A stretch of DNA of 64,000 nucleotides from Siphlonurus alternatus (Eukaryota > Arthropoda > Insecta > Ephemeroptera > Siphlonuridae): positions 31,442,359 through 31,506,358 of the forward strand of contig OX463779.1 of NCBI GenBank assembly GCA_949825025.1. The letters run 5' to 3'. A model generated the notes under the pieces. It was not told the origin of the DNA and searched no databases. It saw nothing but the letters and a program-made list of their open reading frames with translations. How positions within the stretch are numbered: the stretch's first letter is position 1; each line of letters begins with the position of its first letter. Both the position numbers and the translations under genes were made by a program. This document shows, in pieces, positions 24,389 to 37,790 of this stretch.

Positions 24389-25869
24389 AAAAAAATAATG
24401 AATTATGAACAAATATAATTATTGAACATTATATATTATACACTATATAATATTCATAGGTTGTTTCTCAAAACTTGTAAGGAAAAGTTATAAAATATTT
24501 TTCATATATTAAAAAATTACCTAAAATATCAAAGTTAAATTAATTTGCCTTTATTTTTTGCAAGTCTGTGAAATTTTCATATAAAATTATTGAAAAATAT
24601 TACCTCACAAAAGTTGTTTTCCTTTTAATTATTAAAAGAAAACATGTAACAAAAATCAACAAAAAAAACAATGTGGATAAATCACGTAATCTGTACTACA
24701 ATATACTTTAAAAAAATATAAAGAAAAGTCTATATTAAATTAATTTATTATGTAATACAAAGTTTATGTTTAATTTGAATAACAATCCAGCTCACAGATC
24801 GTCAGATATGTATAAATTTACTTAGTTTTAAAAAAGTCTTAATACATTATTCTTAGCCCTTAAATTTAGCCAGCGGAAAAAAATGACTTCATCACAAGAC
24901 TGTAATATACGGGTGGAAATGACCCGTTTGTATGCCGCAAAAAGAGATTGGTAACGCTAGTGGCAATGTACCAACCACCCAGACTCATGACTCATGACAG
25001 TTTTTTGCTGCTAGTCGGCACAGCTGTTATCTTCCATTGGCTGTTAGAATCTACCACTAAGAATTTGAAAAATAATTGAGCCATCATTATCGATCATTTT
25101 GATTGTTACCAAACATATGGGTAATTAAGACGTAAGAAAATGCTATCAAACTTGATGCCTCACTAAAAATAAAGACGTGATTTTTTATTATTTCATTGTA
25201 TTTTTTTCAGTGTCTACGTCTGACATTAGTTACCTCCATCAAAGCAAAGTTTCAGATTCAATTAACGGTTCTTCCTCTGATTTCTCAGAGGCTTTTTCTT
25301 TTTTACTTAAAATCAATCTTAATCGTATAGTGCTTTTCAACATCCTAGTCGAATTTTTACTAAAAAGTTTATTTTTGGTTCGTTTTATTCCATGATCATG
25401 ACATACTTTAATACTAAAATATAAATAGCATTTTTGGAGATTTGTGTATTTATTTTTATTTTTTAAAAGAAAATTTCGTTGAAATCTGAATGTCCAAAAA
25501 ATATTTAATTGGATTATGTATAATGAAATTTTCAAAAGATTAATAAAAACATCAATATCTACTACTGGCTCAGAGCTGTATTCAATTTTACTTACAATTT
25601 TATTGTTCCTTTTTACGGGCAATGACTGCTTACTTACTGTTAGTTCACAAATCCAAAGATAATATATAGCAGCAATTAATTACAAAAGCATTAAAGATCA
25701 ATGGGATGTTAATCTTGTTGTGTCTGGCCCCTAAATTTCAAACTGAAGTCACTGAAGTGCGAGAACCACCACGTCTAACACAGAACACGTAATATAATTT
25801 AAATTAATAATACCTTCAGTACCTTCAGAATAAAATTCAAAGTTTGTAACCTCATTATCACACTTTCTT
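24389..25869. other. AT-rich intronic sequence with one unassigned open frame
   Basis: A minus-strand frame of 127 codons (25239-25622) is the longest non-repeat open frame in the window. It is Lys/Ile/Ser-rich, matches no family I recognise, and could be chance in such A/T-rich DNA. A GC-raised patch at 24895-25050 contains an AP-1-like ATGACTCAT (24987-24995). Confidence 0.4.
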
Positions 25870-26003
25870 ATAAAACATTCACAAAACGTTAAGAACACAT
25901 TTTTAAGTCTCGATTTTAAAAACAATTTTTAAGCACGATTTTTAAAGACTTAAAAAAATTAATTCATAAATGTAGTCTTTATGCTTTGTGAATACCACTT
26001 TTA
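25870..26003. repeat. Foldback element family A, copy 3 (decayed, about 134 bp)
   Basis: ACATTCACAAAACGTTAAG at the left and CTTTGTGAATACCAC at the right are worn versions of the family A ends. Inner TAAGTCTCGATTTTAA and AAGACTTAAA keep the arm order. Confidence 0.75.
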
Positions 26004-28890
26004 CGTATTATAGATTATAAGAGACTTTATAGCTCTTAAATTTTCAATATTTTGAGTGTCTATGAAGTACCATTGAAATATTTATATAAAAAAAATGATG
26101 AGGAAGCAAATTTTATATAAAATTTTACTTCATTGATTATTCTATGAAAAAAGAAAGGATAAATCTGTATATTCGTAAAGGATGACCCAAGCAGCAGCTA
26201 CTGGTTTTGAGTGTCGGGAGAGCCGTAGTAGGATGGACATATATATCTAATGAAATCTGCACGAGCACACATTGCTTTTTACATAATATACTCTCTCTCA
26301 TCTCATCTCTTTGCAACTGACCGTTACGTAGCAAACCATAGCAAACTTAATAAGAAGGTTCTCCTACCAACAGAGCATGCAAGCGATGATAAATTTTCAC
26401 CATTGTTTAATAATGAACAAGATGTAAGGTTACCTATCGAGTCCAGAGTCCTTGGACTTAGTACGAATTTCGCCCACTCACCAGCAATTCCAATGGTCAG
26501 TTGGAAACTTTGATGAAAGACCATGGTACAAACTCGAGCCATTCACTCGACAAAATTTGTACCAACCTTACACATGAACTCAATAACAAGACGATTTCCT
26601 TTTATATTAAAGCTTGCATGAATGGGTATATATAAAAAAAATACCTTTAATCCATTATTTTTTTTAAGTTAATAAAATTTTCACAAAAAATTTAATAATT
26701 TATTACGTTATTTTTTTACTAATTTTTTAATTTTAAATTAAACATTGTAAATTCCACGCTTTATATTACGATGATACAATATTTCCATCTTTTATTGCAT
26801 GTCATTTTTTATTATTTAAATCTAAAAATCTTCCAACCTTAACTTCTTGTAAAATTGACTTTTTTTTTTTTTTTTTTTTAGAAAATTTCCTACTTCTTTT
26901 GTTATCAAATTTTTATTATTACAAGTCATTTAAAATAGTTGGAATTTTCAAAAAAAAATGTTTTATCATGTAACATTAGCTTTATTAATTTCATATTCTC
27001 AACTAAATGAGAAATATGAAATAAAAAATTCAAAATGAAAAATTATTATTATTTTACTTCAAAATTATCTGTAAATAAATTTGAGCCGAGATTAATCAAT
27101 CCATTTATAAATTTGTGGTATTTTCCATATCTTATAATGATTCTGCAATCTACCTTGTAATTTTATGATGGTGATATTCACTCCCCGTGATGTTATTTAC
27201 CTCACCTGCAAGAAGTTCGCCCATGTCGAGCATCACTGCGCAACACACAGGGTAATTAATTAACCTGCTAGCAAGTAACTAATTACTGTACTGTGTATAC
27301 TTAGCGTTTGCTATCTACACTTTATCACGCATTTCTGCTTGTAGATTTACATCAGTAAGGGAAAAGTAAACAGGTAAAAATTTTCTTATACATATTTGAT
27401 GTTATTTGGAATCAAAGACCAAGATATTACGAAGTATTATTAGTGTGGGCTACAAAGTAAAGTGGAACTTATAAGGTAACAGTTGTGAAAGATCAACATA
27501 AAGATCGAATCAAGAAGATTTCAACTTCTTTCAAAGCACACACAAAAGTTAAAAAATATCATATAATGTACGTTCAGTGAATAGTCCATATAATATTGAC
27601 ATGGTATGTAATAAATTGTATAAAAATTTCTTTTTTGTGATTTGTAGGGATATTGTTACTTCACGTTTTCCTCTACACTTATTGATTGCTATAATTTAAT
27701 TATTAATTTGCCCCCCTCCCCCTCCCCCAGATTACGTCAGTATGGGCCCAACTAGAGATTATATTTTTTAAACGGAAATTCGTACTTGTCTCAAAATTGT
27801 TCTATTATAAATAATATACTGTATAAATGGGTGGATGGGCACGCAAATGAAATTTTAAAACCTTCAAGTAAACTTAAATTTTATTCAATTAGTTTAATTA
27901 TTCATAGACAAACTTAGATAATCTGTACTCTTTTGAAACAAAAAATATTGTTCTTTTGCAGTCGTAGTGAAATTTAATGCAAAAGCGCTGCATTAATTAC
28001 TCTGTTCCACTTTTTTGACTAACTCTGTACTAGGACTGCAAATTCGTAGTAACGTAAATACATAATTATGTGATACACATTACATTTTAACTCACAACTA
28101 AAACTAAAAAACTGGCTCATATAGAAATTCCTATTTACTCGACTAAAATGCTTAAAATATGAGATAACATAGAGAAAGGCTTTTTGTTAGATGCTGAAAC
28201 CTTATTGGATCCTTGCATAAACATATATTAACATTGCTAACTTTATATTATATGGTTTTGTATAATGCTTTGTATGATGAAAAGATGCAAAAGATGCATA
28301 GAATTTCATAATGGTCAAAAGCTTTTATGTAAATTCTATAAACTTCATACATGATTGACCTCACATAATATAATTTTAATTGAATAACTACTTTCAACTT
28401 TGTACTATTTCAAAGTTAAAATTATATAATTTTCTGGATTGTTGAAACTCCCAGGTAATGCAATATTACAAGGTATTTTAAGACTATTGTTTTGAATATA
28501 GAAAGGTAATGAGTAATTAATTAGTAATATATATAATGCTAACTAACAGTCAATAAAACTGTAAAATTCCACATAATATAAGCAGTTTCTCTATATTATT
28601 ACCTTTAAAATAAATAAGCGCTGAAAGATAACATTCTTTTTTACTGAGAGAATTCATGAGAGAGGAGATTTTTTTTATTTTGTAAACTTTAAACTTAAGT
28701 ATAAGAAGTAAAAATTTAAACTAAAAATATTCAACTTATTATTCTTAGTATACCATAAATTCATTGATTATTTATTTGTAAGTAATAACTACAAATTATA
28801 AGCAACCTTTTAAATAAATAATATCAATTTGATTGAATGCAAACATCATTTTTGTAACTGTAACATTATTATGAATTTAAAGAATATTAT
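26004..28890. other. AT-rich intronic sequence
   Basis: Nearly 2.9 kb with no supported gene. 26190-26560 is somewhat GC-raised, with overlapping open frames of under 90 codons on both strands that I do not recognise. T runs occur near 26861-26879. Another small GC-raised patch is at 27180-27255. Confidence 0.5.
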
Positions 28891-28968
28891 TATCAGAACC
28901 AAAAAGGTGTGCCCCTCTCCTTATGGAGCTTGTATGCTATTCCAGGATAAACCTTTTTGGTTCTGATA
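28891..28968. repeat. 78-bp mini foldback with perfect 18-bp ends
   Basis: TATCAGAACCAAAAAGGT at 28891-28908 is exactly complementary to 28951-28968, with a 42-bp unrelated centre. Such perfect ends on so short an element suggest a recently inserted or maintained MITE. Confidence 0.88.
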
Positions 28969-31302
28969 GTAGTGCAAACATTTACAAAACATTTTATAAA
29001 AATCAATTTATTGATTTTTTTAAATTATGGGTAATCAACACATCATGCGCGCACATCAACTTCAAATATTTTATTCTCTTAATTTTTTTATATAACCACT
29101 CCCAAAATAGTGAAAGTAATTAAGTTCTGGAACTTAAGCAAATTTCTGGTTTTTTTCACAAAGAATAGCTTAAGTCCATATATATTAATTATTTTATAAG
29201 AAATTGTACAGTATAATATACCTTTACAGCACTATTAGAGCAGTAAAAGTGCGTCTTATGAATCAATTACAATCTATCCACTATTTTTTAAAATAAAAAG
29301 TTTCACTTTGAAAGTACTGTTAATTGGATTTAAAGTTACAAATTACTTGTTAGTAGCTTGATTCAGGGGCTGTGGTAAGACACGTCTAACTGCAGTGATG
29401 TCATTACATGGCAACCCCTTTCTCCTCCATCTGAGAGGTCAGCTGAGAAGAAGCTTCTCACGTTTTTAATAAGCAGCAGCAGGCACCACCAACATGGCGT
29501 CAGTCCGCAATGATAAGTAGGATCTGTAGCTGCAATTTGCATTTATATCGATGTCACGTGCTGCTCGCGGTGCTGTTTCTGAATACGTTTGACTTGTATT
29601 ACATAATATCATCAATCCGGGCAATCTCACTTTTTTATTTCTCAATAAGCAACGTGAATAAAATATATATTTTGATTAGAACTTATTACATCTTCATGGA
29701 AATAGACCTACATTATTAATTACATTTCACAATTTTCCTGTGAAAACTTTATTTCAACTATATCTTTGCTCAAGGCACAAAAACTTGAGCGTAAGTACAA
29801 CTTTTCCTGTAGTTAGCCATACATATTTATATTGAGGATGTTTTGGATACCTCAAGAACATTTTTCACTATAGTTTAACTAACTACTCGGATTACTGTAC
29901 ATATCAAACTAATCTAATTTCGGGGAGCAAGAAACTGTTAACTTTTTAATTTTTTAAAATCATAGTTCAAAATAAATAAGATTTTTAGAAAGATACATAA
30001 AATATAGTAAAACTAGCGTTAAACCAATGAAAATATAAAAACACATATTGATTTTTTTTTAAATGTATTTCAAAATATTATCAATACTTTACACATTTTT
30101 TGACACTTTTTTACATGACAGGGTTAATAATTTATTAATTTTCTATATTTTTTTTTCTCTACTGGTATTTTTTTTTACCGAAATTCAATGCTTCATCTCC
30201 ATATTTTAATCAAAATGCTAAACACTGGCGTTGTTGGGGGAAGTGACGACAGACGCGTTTTGCCTCTCCGGTGTGTCAGGCTCTGCTGAGCGGCGGACGG
30301 ATCCCGTGGCTATTTTTCATCCACCCCTCTAACCTTCACCGTGTTTACAGGACGTGTTTTCATGTCAAGAACAATTAAGACACGAGGATACACAGGTCAG
30401 TAGGGTTGTATTTAAAAAAAAATCACATTGTGTCTTATGAGAGAGTTGAAACAATGGTATAGCAATTAAATTTTTATTGTTAACAAGGTCTAGAAGCTAA
30501 GAACAAAGCTTTAGGAAAGAAAAATCTTTGTGGTAGAAAAAAATAATAATAATAAAAAAAAAACTAAAAAAAAAAGACTTTAAAAGAACTGGACACAAAT
30601 TTTCTTTTTTTCCTTCTTGATGAAAATCTTTTATGTTTTTGTATTTTTAAAATATATTTTAATTCAAATAATTAATTATTATTTATATTATATTTGTTAT
30701 TCTGCAAACTTTTTAGTTTACATCGTAATTTTCGTTTAAATTGAGCATTTAAAACAGGTAATACTAACTAACATTTAACCACAAGACTTGTCAAAATATT
30801 CGTTAATTATGAACTTCGGGGTTATAATCTTAAAAAAAAAAAAATAAACATTGTATAAATGAATGTAGAATAAAAATTTGTTTCCCTCAATTTTTTTACA
30901 TGGCGTGGATATTTTTAAAAAATATATATAAAAAGAATTTCGTAGATTATAATGGGTGTTTTCATTGACGAAAGCCCTAGCTATAGCTTCTTCTTTTGTA
31001 TATTTTTTAGAGGATTTTTTTTTCTCAATTTGCCTTTGATACTTTGCATGCAAGAGGATTTTGATGGTGTGTTATTTTTAATGTCCTATACACTGCATGA
31101 TATTTTTTAAAATATAAAAAAAAATACTATGCAGTATTTAAAATGTCTGCTCTAATCACTAAAGCTGGAGTTACACAGGGACGGATGAAGTAATGCAACA
31201 TTGACAAATTTGTTATGAACTTACATCATTGCAACGATCAACGATCTAGAAAGATGGCTGCTATAGTATTTTACTGCAATTATACCAATTTTTCTAGTAA
31301 AA

Positions 31303-31303
<1 letters not shown>
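28969..31303. other. AT-rich intronic sequence with two GC-raised patches
   Basis: 29370-29580 and 30225-30400 are clearly richer in G and C than their surroundings; neither carries a frame I can identify. The remainder is A/T-rich filler with homopolymers. Confidence 0.45.

Positions 31304-31336
<33 letters not shown>
31304..31336. repeat. Poly(A) run, 33 bp
   Basis: It follows by about 140 bp a segment (31160-31190, AAAGCTGGAGTTACACAGGG) that resembles the ends of elements at 39.6 and 55.0 kb, but a continuous element was not established. Confidence 0.9.
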
Positions 31337-31338
<2 letters not shown>

Positions 31339-31984
31339 ACAATGAGAGAAAGTGGTTTCAAACTTCAAATCATCATTTTATTTCACACAAAGCGATAATC
31401 CAACAATATATCTGTCTGTATAATATACTCTCCTGATCTTTTTTTTACACCTTTATTACTACGGATAGTCAAGTACTAATGGACTTGCGTAATTTCCAAT
31501 CACAATCTATTGATTCCACAGGTGAATCTATAATAACAGGAAGGGTTAGATTAATGAAAAAAAAAATGAAGTAAAAAAAAAAAACTCACATTCTCTTTCA
31601 TTCATATTCTAAATATTGAAATATAAAGTAATAAAAAAAAAACATTCTATCATCTTTATCTTCATACTTATATTTTTCTTCGTCTTCTTTCCAAATATTA
31701 CCTTTTTTTTCTTTTATTATAAATTTATATAAATATAAAAAAATGAAGCCTATTTTGGTATCCATCACTTTTATCTCTTGTATAAGACTAGAGATGATTT
31801 GGCAGTGTGTATTTCCCAAGAGTATTGGCCAGCAACACGCAAGTCTTGCTGAACACAATCTGGGTGCGTGTGACGACTACGAGGTTTTTAGTTTTTTCCT
31901 TCAGTAGCTCGTCGACCACCACCATAGGCTTATCATCATCAAAGTGGTCGTTTATGAAGACCGTTCTCGCTACTCTCAAAGAGG

Positions 31985-32168
<184 letters not shown>

Positions 32169-32361
32169 GCCCCCGCGATGTTGCTTGGAAGTGGAGAGTG
32201 AGATAGTCGATCCAAAGTACACACAATGCAGTAGCAACGATGGTCCAGGCTATTGTGATCCCAAGAGGATACCTCCAGAAGTCGCTTCAACTTTCTATCT
32301 TGTTTCAATGTTTCAAATAAAAGCCATTGAGGGTATAAAAGCAGCATTTAATTACTTCTAA

Positions 32362-33734
32362 ATTAGCTTTCAATACAAATAATTACATAATATATAATAT
32401 ATATGTATACTTCTTTTATTGTTTTCACCCCCGGGTAACAGTGTTATATACATCAAATAGTTGTTAACAATTTTGCATTTAATAACTACAAATTGTTAAC
32501 AGTTATTTTTGTTATTTTAACATAATTTTTGTGTATTTTTTTTATGCAGAATTTATTTTGACCTCAATTAAAATATAAAAAAAAATGTGACCGTGTTGTA
32601 TTTTTTTTATATAATTATATATAAATTGGTTTTTATTTCAAATTGTTTTGAAAAAAAATGTGATACTCATTAAAATTATATTGTGGATGAATGTAATCAT
32701 AATGAGAAATATATAATTAAATAATAATATGAAGGATTTACAGAACTGTAGTGTATAATATATTATAGTGAAAAAAATATATATAATAATATTTTGTTTG
32801 TTAAGTATTTTTAATAAGCTATGTAATTCTAAAAAATATATTATGTTCAATGAGTATGATCACATTTTATTTTGCATAATAATTGCATAAACATATTTTT
32901 TTTTCCTTGATAAAAAATATAATTCAAAAAATATGTTGAGAAAATATAATGATGTATATTTTATATTTCATCATAATATTAAAAAAAAAAAATAAAATAA
33001 AACTATTGAAATATAATATAAAGCTATTGATTAACACATGGTTAAATTCATTCCAAGTTTAGTATAATAAAATGGATCACGGCTATTCAACTAAGAACTA
33101 TTGATGTAGAACTAATGTGATATACACCTGAATACATTCAGTTATCTTTCACGTTACGATAACGAATCTAAATGTCCAATAAAACATTATAGTATAATAT
33201 TAGAGTTCATGCAACATATTATACTTCAGAGAATACAAGAACTAGGCCAATCAAAACATACTTTATAATCATTTCTCTGATAATCAAACAAGACTTAAAA
33301 TGAAACATTATTATTGTATTATACTCAGAATTGAAACCTATTATATGAAAGTTATAAAACAAATATAATGTATATATTCTAATACATCTATATTGCAACA
33401 ATTATAGCTCACTGATTCATAAATTTCATGATCTCAGCAGGGATTAAATTAAATTATTAAACGATATTAATTATATTTTTTCATTATAGTTACATCGTGC
33501 AGTTTATGTAACCAGATTATATTATAAGCATAATACTGCTAATGTAATTTGATTTTCATTTGTAATAATATTTTATAATTAAATTTTATTGCAAGTTATG
33601 AAATAATATACTACATGGATTTGTGAAACCATATGATTATATATTAATATATAATTACATTAAAATTCTCTATTGTTAAGTGAAAATTGTTTTGTTTACG
33701 TTTGAAAGTTTGTAAAGTATTTCAGTATTAGTAG
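32362..33734. other. Extremely AT-rich intronic sequence
   Basis: No supported gene. Includes a small inverted repeat around 32461-32504 (TTGTTAACAATTT and AAATTGTTAAC). Confidence 0.55.
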
Positions 33735-34064
33735 AATGGACAACATACGTGAAAAAAATTATTACAGAAATGAATAGAGGGTACCAAATTATGCTACTCT
33801 GAATTTTTTCAGATTTTTTTGAAACCCAGAATTATTTTTAAATAATTATTGAAAGTGCGGCCATGCCCCCTGGAGGCGTCAATAGGCGTCCAGTCTCTAT
33901 CCTTTATATTAAGGATTCAGGGGTGCCAACTGAAATCACAGGACTTTCAATAATTATTTAAAAATATTTCCGGGTCTCAAAAAAATCTGAAAAAATTCAG
34001 AGTAGCATAATTTGATACCCTCTATTCATTTCTGCATAAATTTTTTTCATGTATGTTGTCCATT
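33735..34064. repeat. Foldback element family C, copy 2 (330 bp, best preserved)
   Basis: Ends AATGGACAACATAC and GTATGTTGTCCATT are exact complements. Arms continue for about 120 bp each through GAATAGAGGGTACCAAATTA and CAATAATTATTTAAA complements. The unpaired centre (about 33863-33940) is GC-raised with CCCCCTGGAGGCGTC. It serves as reference for copies at 24.2, 34.9, 37.5, 44.0 and 53.3 kb. Confidence 0.93.
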
Positions 34065-34933
34065 AGCTATGCTTACCTCGTCAAAGTGATATTATACATC
34101 TATAGAAATCAAATTGCATTTTTGATATATTTGCTACCCCTTCAATTTTTGTTATTATTTTTTCTACCTTGCTAGTGAATATTTTTATTCTAATGGCATT
34201 TAATAATAAGAATTCTTGATTTCACTTCAGCTTTTCTTTTGCCTCATTTGTGTTGACTTTATGTCAAGAGGGGAATTTCAGAAAAAAACTTAGGCTTATT
34301 ATTATTATTGTAAACTTTCTATATTTTTATGATTTTTATCAATAAATAATATTAAAATGCTACTATAAAAGAGGAAAAAAGTGGAAATAAATTTCCATTA
34401 TACTCGCTTAAAAATATATAAAACAAAGCAAGTAATATCCTAGCTCGAATCTCTTTGAAGCTTGTAATATAATAATATTTCATTTATAATATAGCATGCA
34501 AACTGCAAACCTTTTATGCATTTTATTTTTGCATGATTATATTTCGTTCAAACATAATACGTAAATAAAAAATAAAACTTAGCCTGAAAAATGTAGCTAT
34601 AGGACACACAATTTTTATTATTGTATATTTAAATATTAAGTTACATTATGTTTATCTTTAGTTTCTTTTGCTGGTTGTTTAACTGTCAGTTCTATAAAAT
34701 GTTTAAATTTGATAAAACCTGTGTTCATTTTAGTATAATTAACTAACGAAATGTGCTTCAAACCAGCAATTATATTTGAATTAATATTATAGGGCAACAA
34801 ACAGAGTTCTAGACAAAATGATATAATAAAGCTCTTGGATGCATGAGATTTAGATTTTTAAGATTTGCTTTCAAATTTGTCAAATAGCAGCCATATTATA
34901 TGTAGATATTCTGTATAAATATAGCTGTTGTAT

Positions 34934-35188
34934 AATGGACAAGGTGCCAAATTATATTATTCTGACTTTTCTTCAGATTTTCTAGAGCCCGGGAAGTATA
35001 GTTAAAAATTAAGGCACAGTTCAGATTTGAAGACACACCCGTTTTAGTCATTTTTTTATCCCTGTTTGCACTTTTATTATTTTTTTTAAATAGTTCCAGG
35101 GCTCTAATTTTCTGAAAAATAAATTAAGTATCATTTTTGGTATCTGCTATTCATTTCTGCATTGTTTTTTTCATGCAGGTTGTCCTTT
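34934..35188. repeat. Foldback element family C, copy 3 (255 bp)
   Basis: Starts AATGGACAAG and ends CATGCAGGTTGTCC. The left outer arm has lost about 40 bp (the ACATAC...GAATAGA part), while the right arm keeps CTGCTATTCATTTCTGCA. The inner TTCTAGAGCCCGGGAA and AGTTCCAGGGCTCTAA pair. Confidence 0.85.
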
Positions 35189-37470
35189 TAAGTCTTTTAA
35201 CACATATGGGATTAATTCATGGAGTGAATAATTTACCTCCAAACGAGTAAAAGATTAAAACGAAGCAGTTTCTTTTTCCATTTTTACCAAAAATAAACAA
35301 TTTTATCATATATAACTTTTAAAGTTTTTTTTATATAATATAATTATATATTAATAAATAACCTAAAATTATCTAACGACTTTGCTAAACTTTTTTTCTA
35401 TAAATATATAGAATATATATAGTATATCCAAAACTGAAGTAAAAATATAAAGGCATCAAAGGAAAAATTGTAAATAATAATTAAAAAAAAAATTCTACGG
35501 ACTACAAACAAATTGGAGACATAAAATTTCATTAGTATGAATATTAATATTTCTCAGTAAATAAGACTGTTTATTAAATACATAAAAAATAGCATTTATA
35601 TAATGAATAAGGAAAAAAATGATATCCTTTGCCTCCATCAAATCTTTGTAAAACTCCAACTTTACAAAATTGTTTGTATTTTAGATGGAATATCCTTTTG
35701 AATATTTTGATATTTCTCATATTGAACTTCATACACAAAAATGTCATTGATATTGGCCAACAATCTGTATAATATCAAATATAATATGAAGAAAACGTAA
35801 ATAATAACAATGGATATTTTCATCTATAACAAAAAACACGTTAAAGTAAGCCTTCGACTAAAAAATAAAAAAAAAAAACAATATATTTTATATATAAATA
35901 AGAAACATACAACATATTTTTATGAACCAATACACGTCTCATATTGTAAGAAAAAAAATGTCAAATATGATACAAGACTTCTCTGTAAATTTTTCTATAC
36001 ACAAAATCTGATTGTGAGAATTTTGAAATTCTAGTGAGCATAATATATATTTTTCCCCCATCATATAGTGTTGAAAATATATATTTTGAAGGATAGATCA
36101 GACGATGTGAAGGCTTCTTTATGGTCTTCGTGTGTGGGTAGAAAAAGAGAGGACACGGTCACCCTTACTGCCGCGCAGTATCACACATCACTTCACTCGT
36201 CCGTCTAAGCCAAAGAATGTCACTAAAATATATTTACGTTCTCTCGACCGAAAAGATTCGTGATTTGTGGTTTGTAGCAAAATATATATAATAATACATA
36301 GAACACCATTATTTTTTATTTTTATATGTATAACATCATTTCCATATTTTTTACATCCCTCTAGAGGATGTCTTGCTGCGCCGTCAGACGTATAAAAATA
36401 AATGTGGGATGATGACCATAAGAATATATATATATATATATTTTTTTTTAATAATTTTAAAGTATAATTTCAAAAAAATTCATCAAATTTTATATTTTTT
36501 TATTATTATTTTTAGTATAAACTTATATAGTATTGTGTGTATAGTATGAACTTGAATAATAGTATAAATATTGCAATAAATCTTTGAATTTTGAACAGAA
36601 TCCTAAATTTGAAGAAACAAATCAACAAAATGCATTTTTACTGTCTTTGTTAAATATTTTATTACAAATTGCAACGTAGATATGATTATGACATAAATAT
36701 ATTAATTGTAATTTTCATTATAAAGATGACAATATTTGACCTGGTTGTTTTATGTGACAGATTTGTTTGATATCAATAACATGGAGCTCTCTTTCTGGTG
36801 AGCGATAACAGTTGACAAATGAGCTGTTCTCCTCTCGCTGGCAGTCTGAGTTATTGCTCATCTTGACATTAGTGCCAGCGGTACTCGAGGAGGAGCTCAG
36901 AGGTCAGCTGTTCCAAGATACAACAAAAGTGAGGTATGACCTTTATATAAAAAATACATACTTTTATGATTTCGAACAATCGAAATCATAAAAGTTAGCT
37001 CTGAGTTAGAGCTAGACCTCATCTATGCAATCAGGTGTATTTTTAGAATGATGAAACGTGCATTTCATTGAAATAATCAGTAGACATAAATTTTTAAGAC
37101 ACACGACTCACCATGATAGATGATTAACGATTTTAACTTTAGCAGAATTCTGCTTGCATCATCATAATAGATAAAAGATAAATTCTTGTCTATACCAGGA
37201 ATTCTCACACGGAAATCTTGAATCTTAACTAACTCAAACATATCAATTACAAGTTAGACTAGCAACCTTTGTGTAATATTGAGAAGCTATAATTATTTCC
37301 TCCACTGTACATATGACACCATTTTTGTTCTCAGGTGAATTTTAAGAGATGTTAATTCTAGTTGTTTAAATTCCCTTCTTAAAGAACGGTCGTATTCAAA
37401 AAGACTTGAACCCCAACCAGGAATAGTTTTCCATTATCACGAGTTTTAATTCATTATTATAAAGTACAAT
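35189..37470. other. AT-rich intronic sequence with GC-raised patches
   Basis: GC-raised islands lie at 36095-36215 and 36775-36925; the second contains GAGGAGGAGCTCAGAGGTCA. No frame is recognisable. The remainder is A/T-rich. Confidence 0.45.
36960..36995. repeat. Perfect hairpin (16-bp arms, 4-base loop)
   Basis: ACTTTTATGATTTCGA at 36960-36975 pairs exactly with 36980-36995 around ACAA. Stem length and tight loop resemble a cruciform-forming sequence; too short for a typical pre-miRNA. Confidence 0.85.
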
Positions 37471-37790
37471 AGAGTGTTGACCTAAAAAAATTATTCCAAA
37501 AATGAATAGAGGGTGCAATATTATGCCATTCTGATTTTGTTTCAGATATTTTAGAGACCAGGAAATATTACTAAAAAGTTTTGCCGAGGTTGGGTTTGAA
37601 CCCACGCCCCTTTTAGGTTTTATCCTTTTATTAAGAGAGGCTTCAAAGGCGCCATTTTCTCTGTACTTTTAATTATTTTTTTAAATAGTTCCCGGACACT
37701 AAAAAATCTGAAAAAATTCCGATAAATTCAGAATAGCATAACTTTGCACTCTCTATTCATTTGTTTAAAAAAAATTGAGGTCGATACTCC
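37471..37790. repeat. Foldback element family C, copy 4 (320 bp, alternative ends)
   Basis: Here the ends are AGAGTGTTGACCT and AGGTCGATACTCC, a different terminus from AATGGACAAC, while the arms (AATGAATAGAGGGTGCAA, TTATGCCATTCTGATTTTG) match the family. The centre carries GTTGGGTTTGAACCCACGCC, which resembles a tRNA T-arm/B box. A subfamily with the 44.0 kb copy. Confidence 0.85.

Noticed and set aside
25239..25622. 127-codon minus-strand frame as a gene
   Set aside because: No recognisable domain, A/T-driven Lys/Ile/Asn content, no convincing splice or start context. A frame of this length is plausible by chance across six frames of 64 kb.
37583..37602. tRNA gene
   Set aside because: Only a T-arm/B-box-like piece is present. 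There is no acceptor stem, D arm or anticodon arm in the right places, and the sequence is inside a family C foldback.
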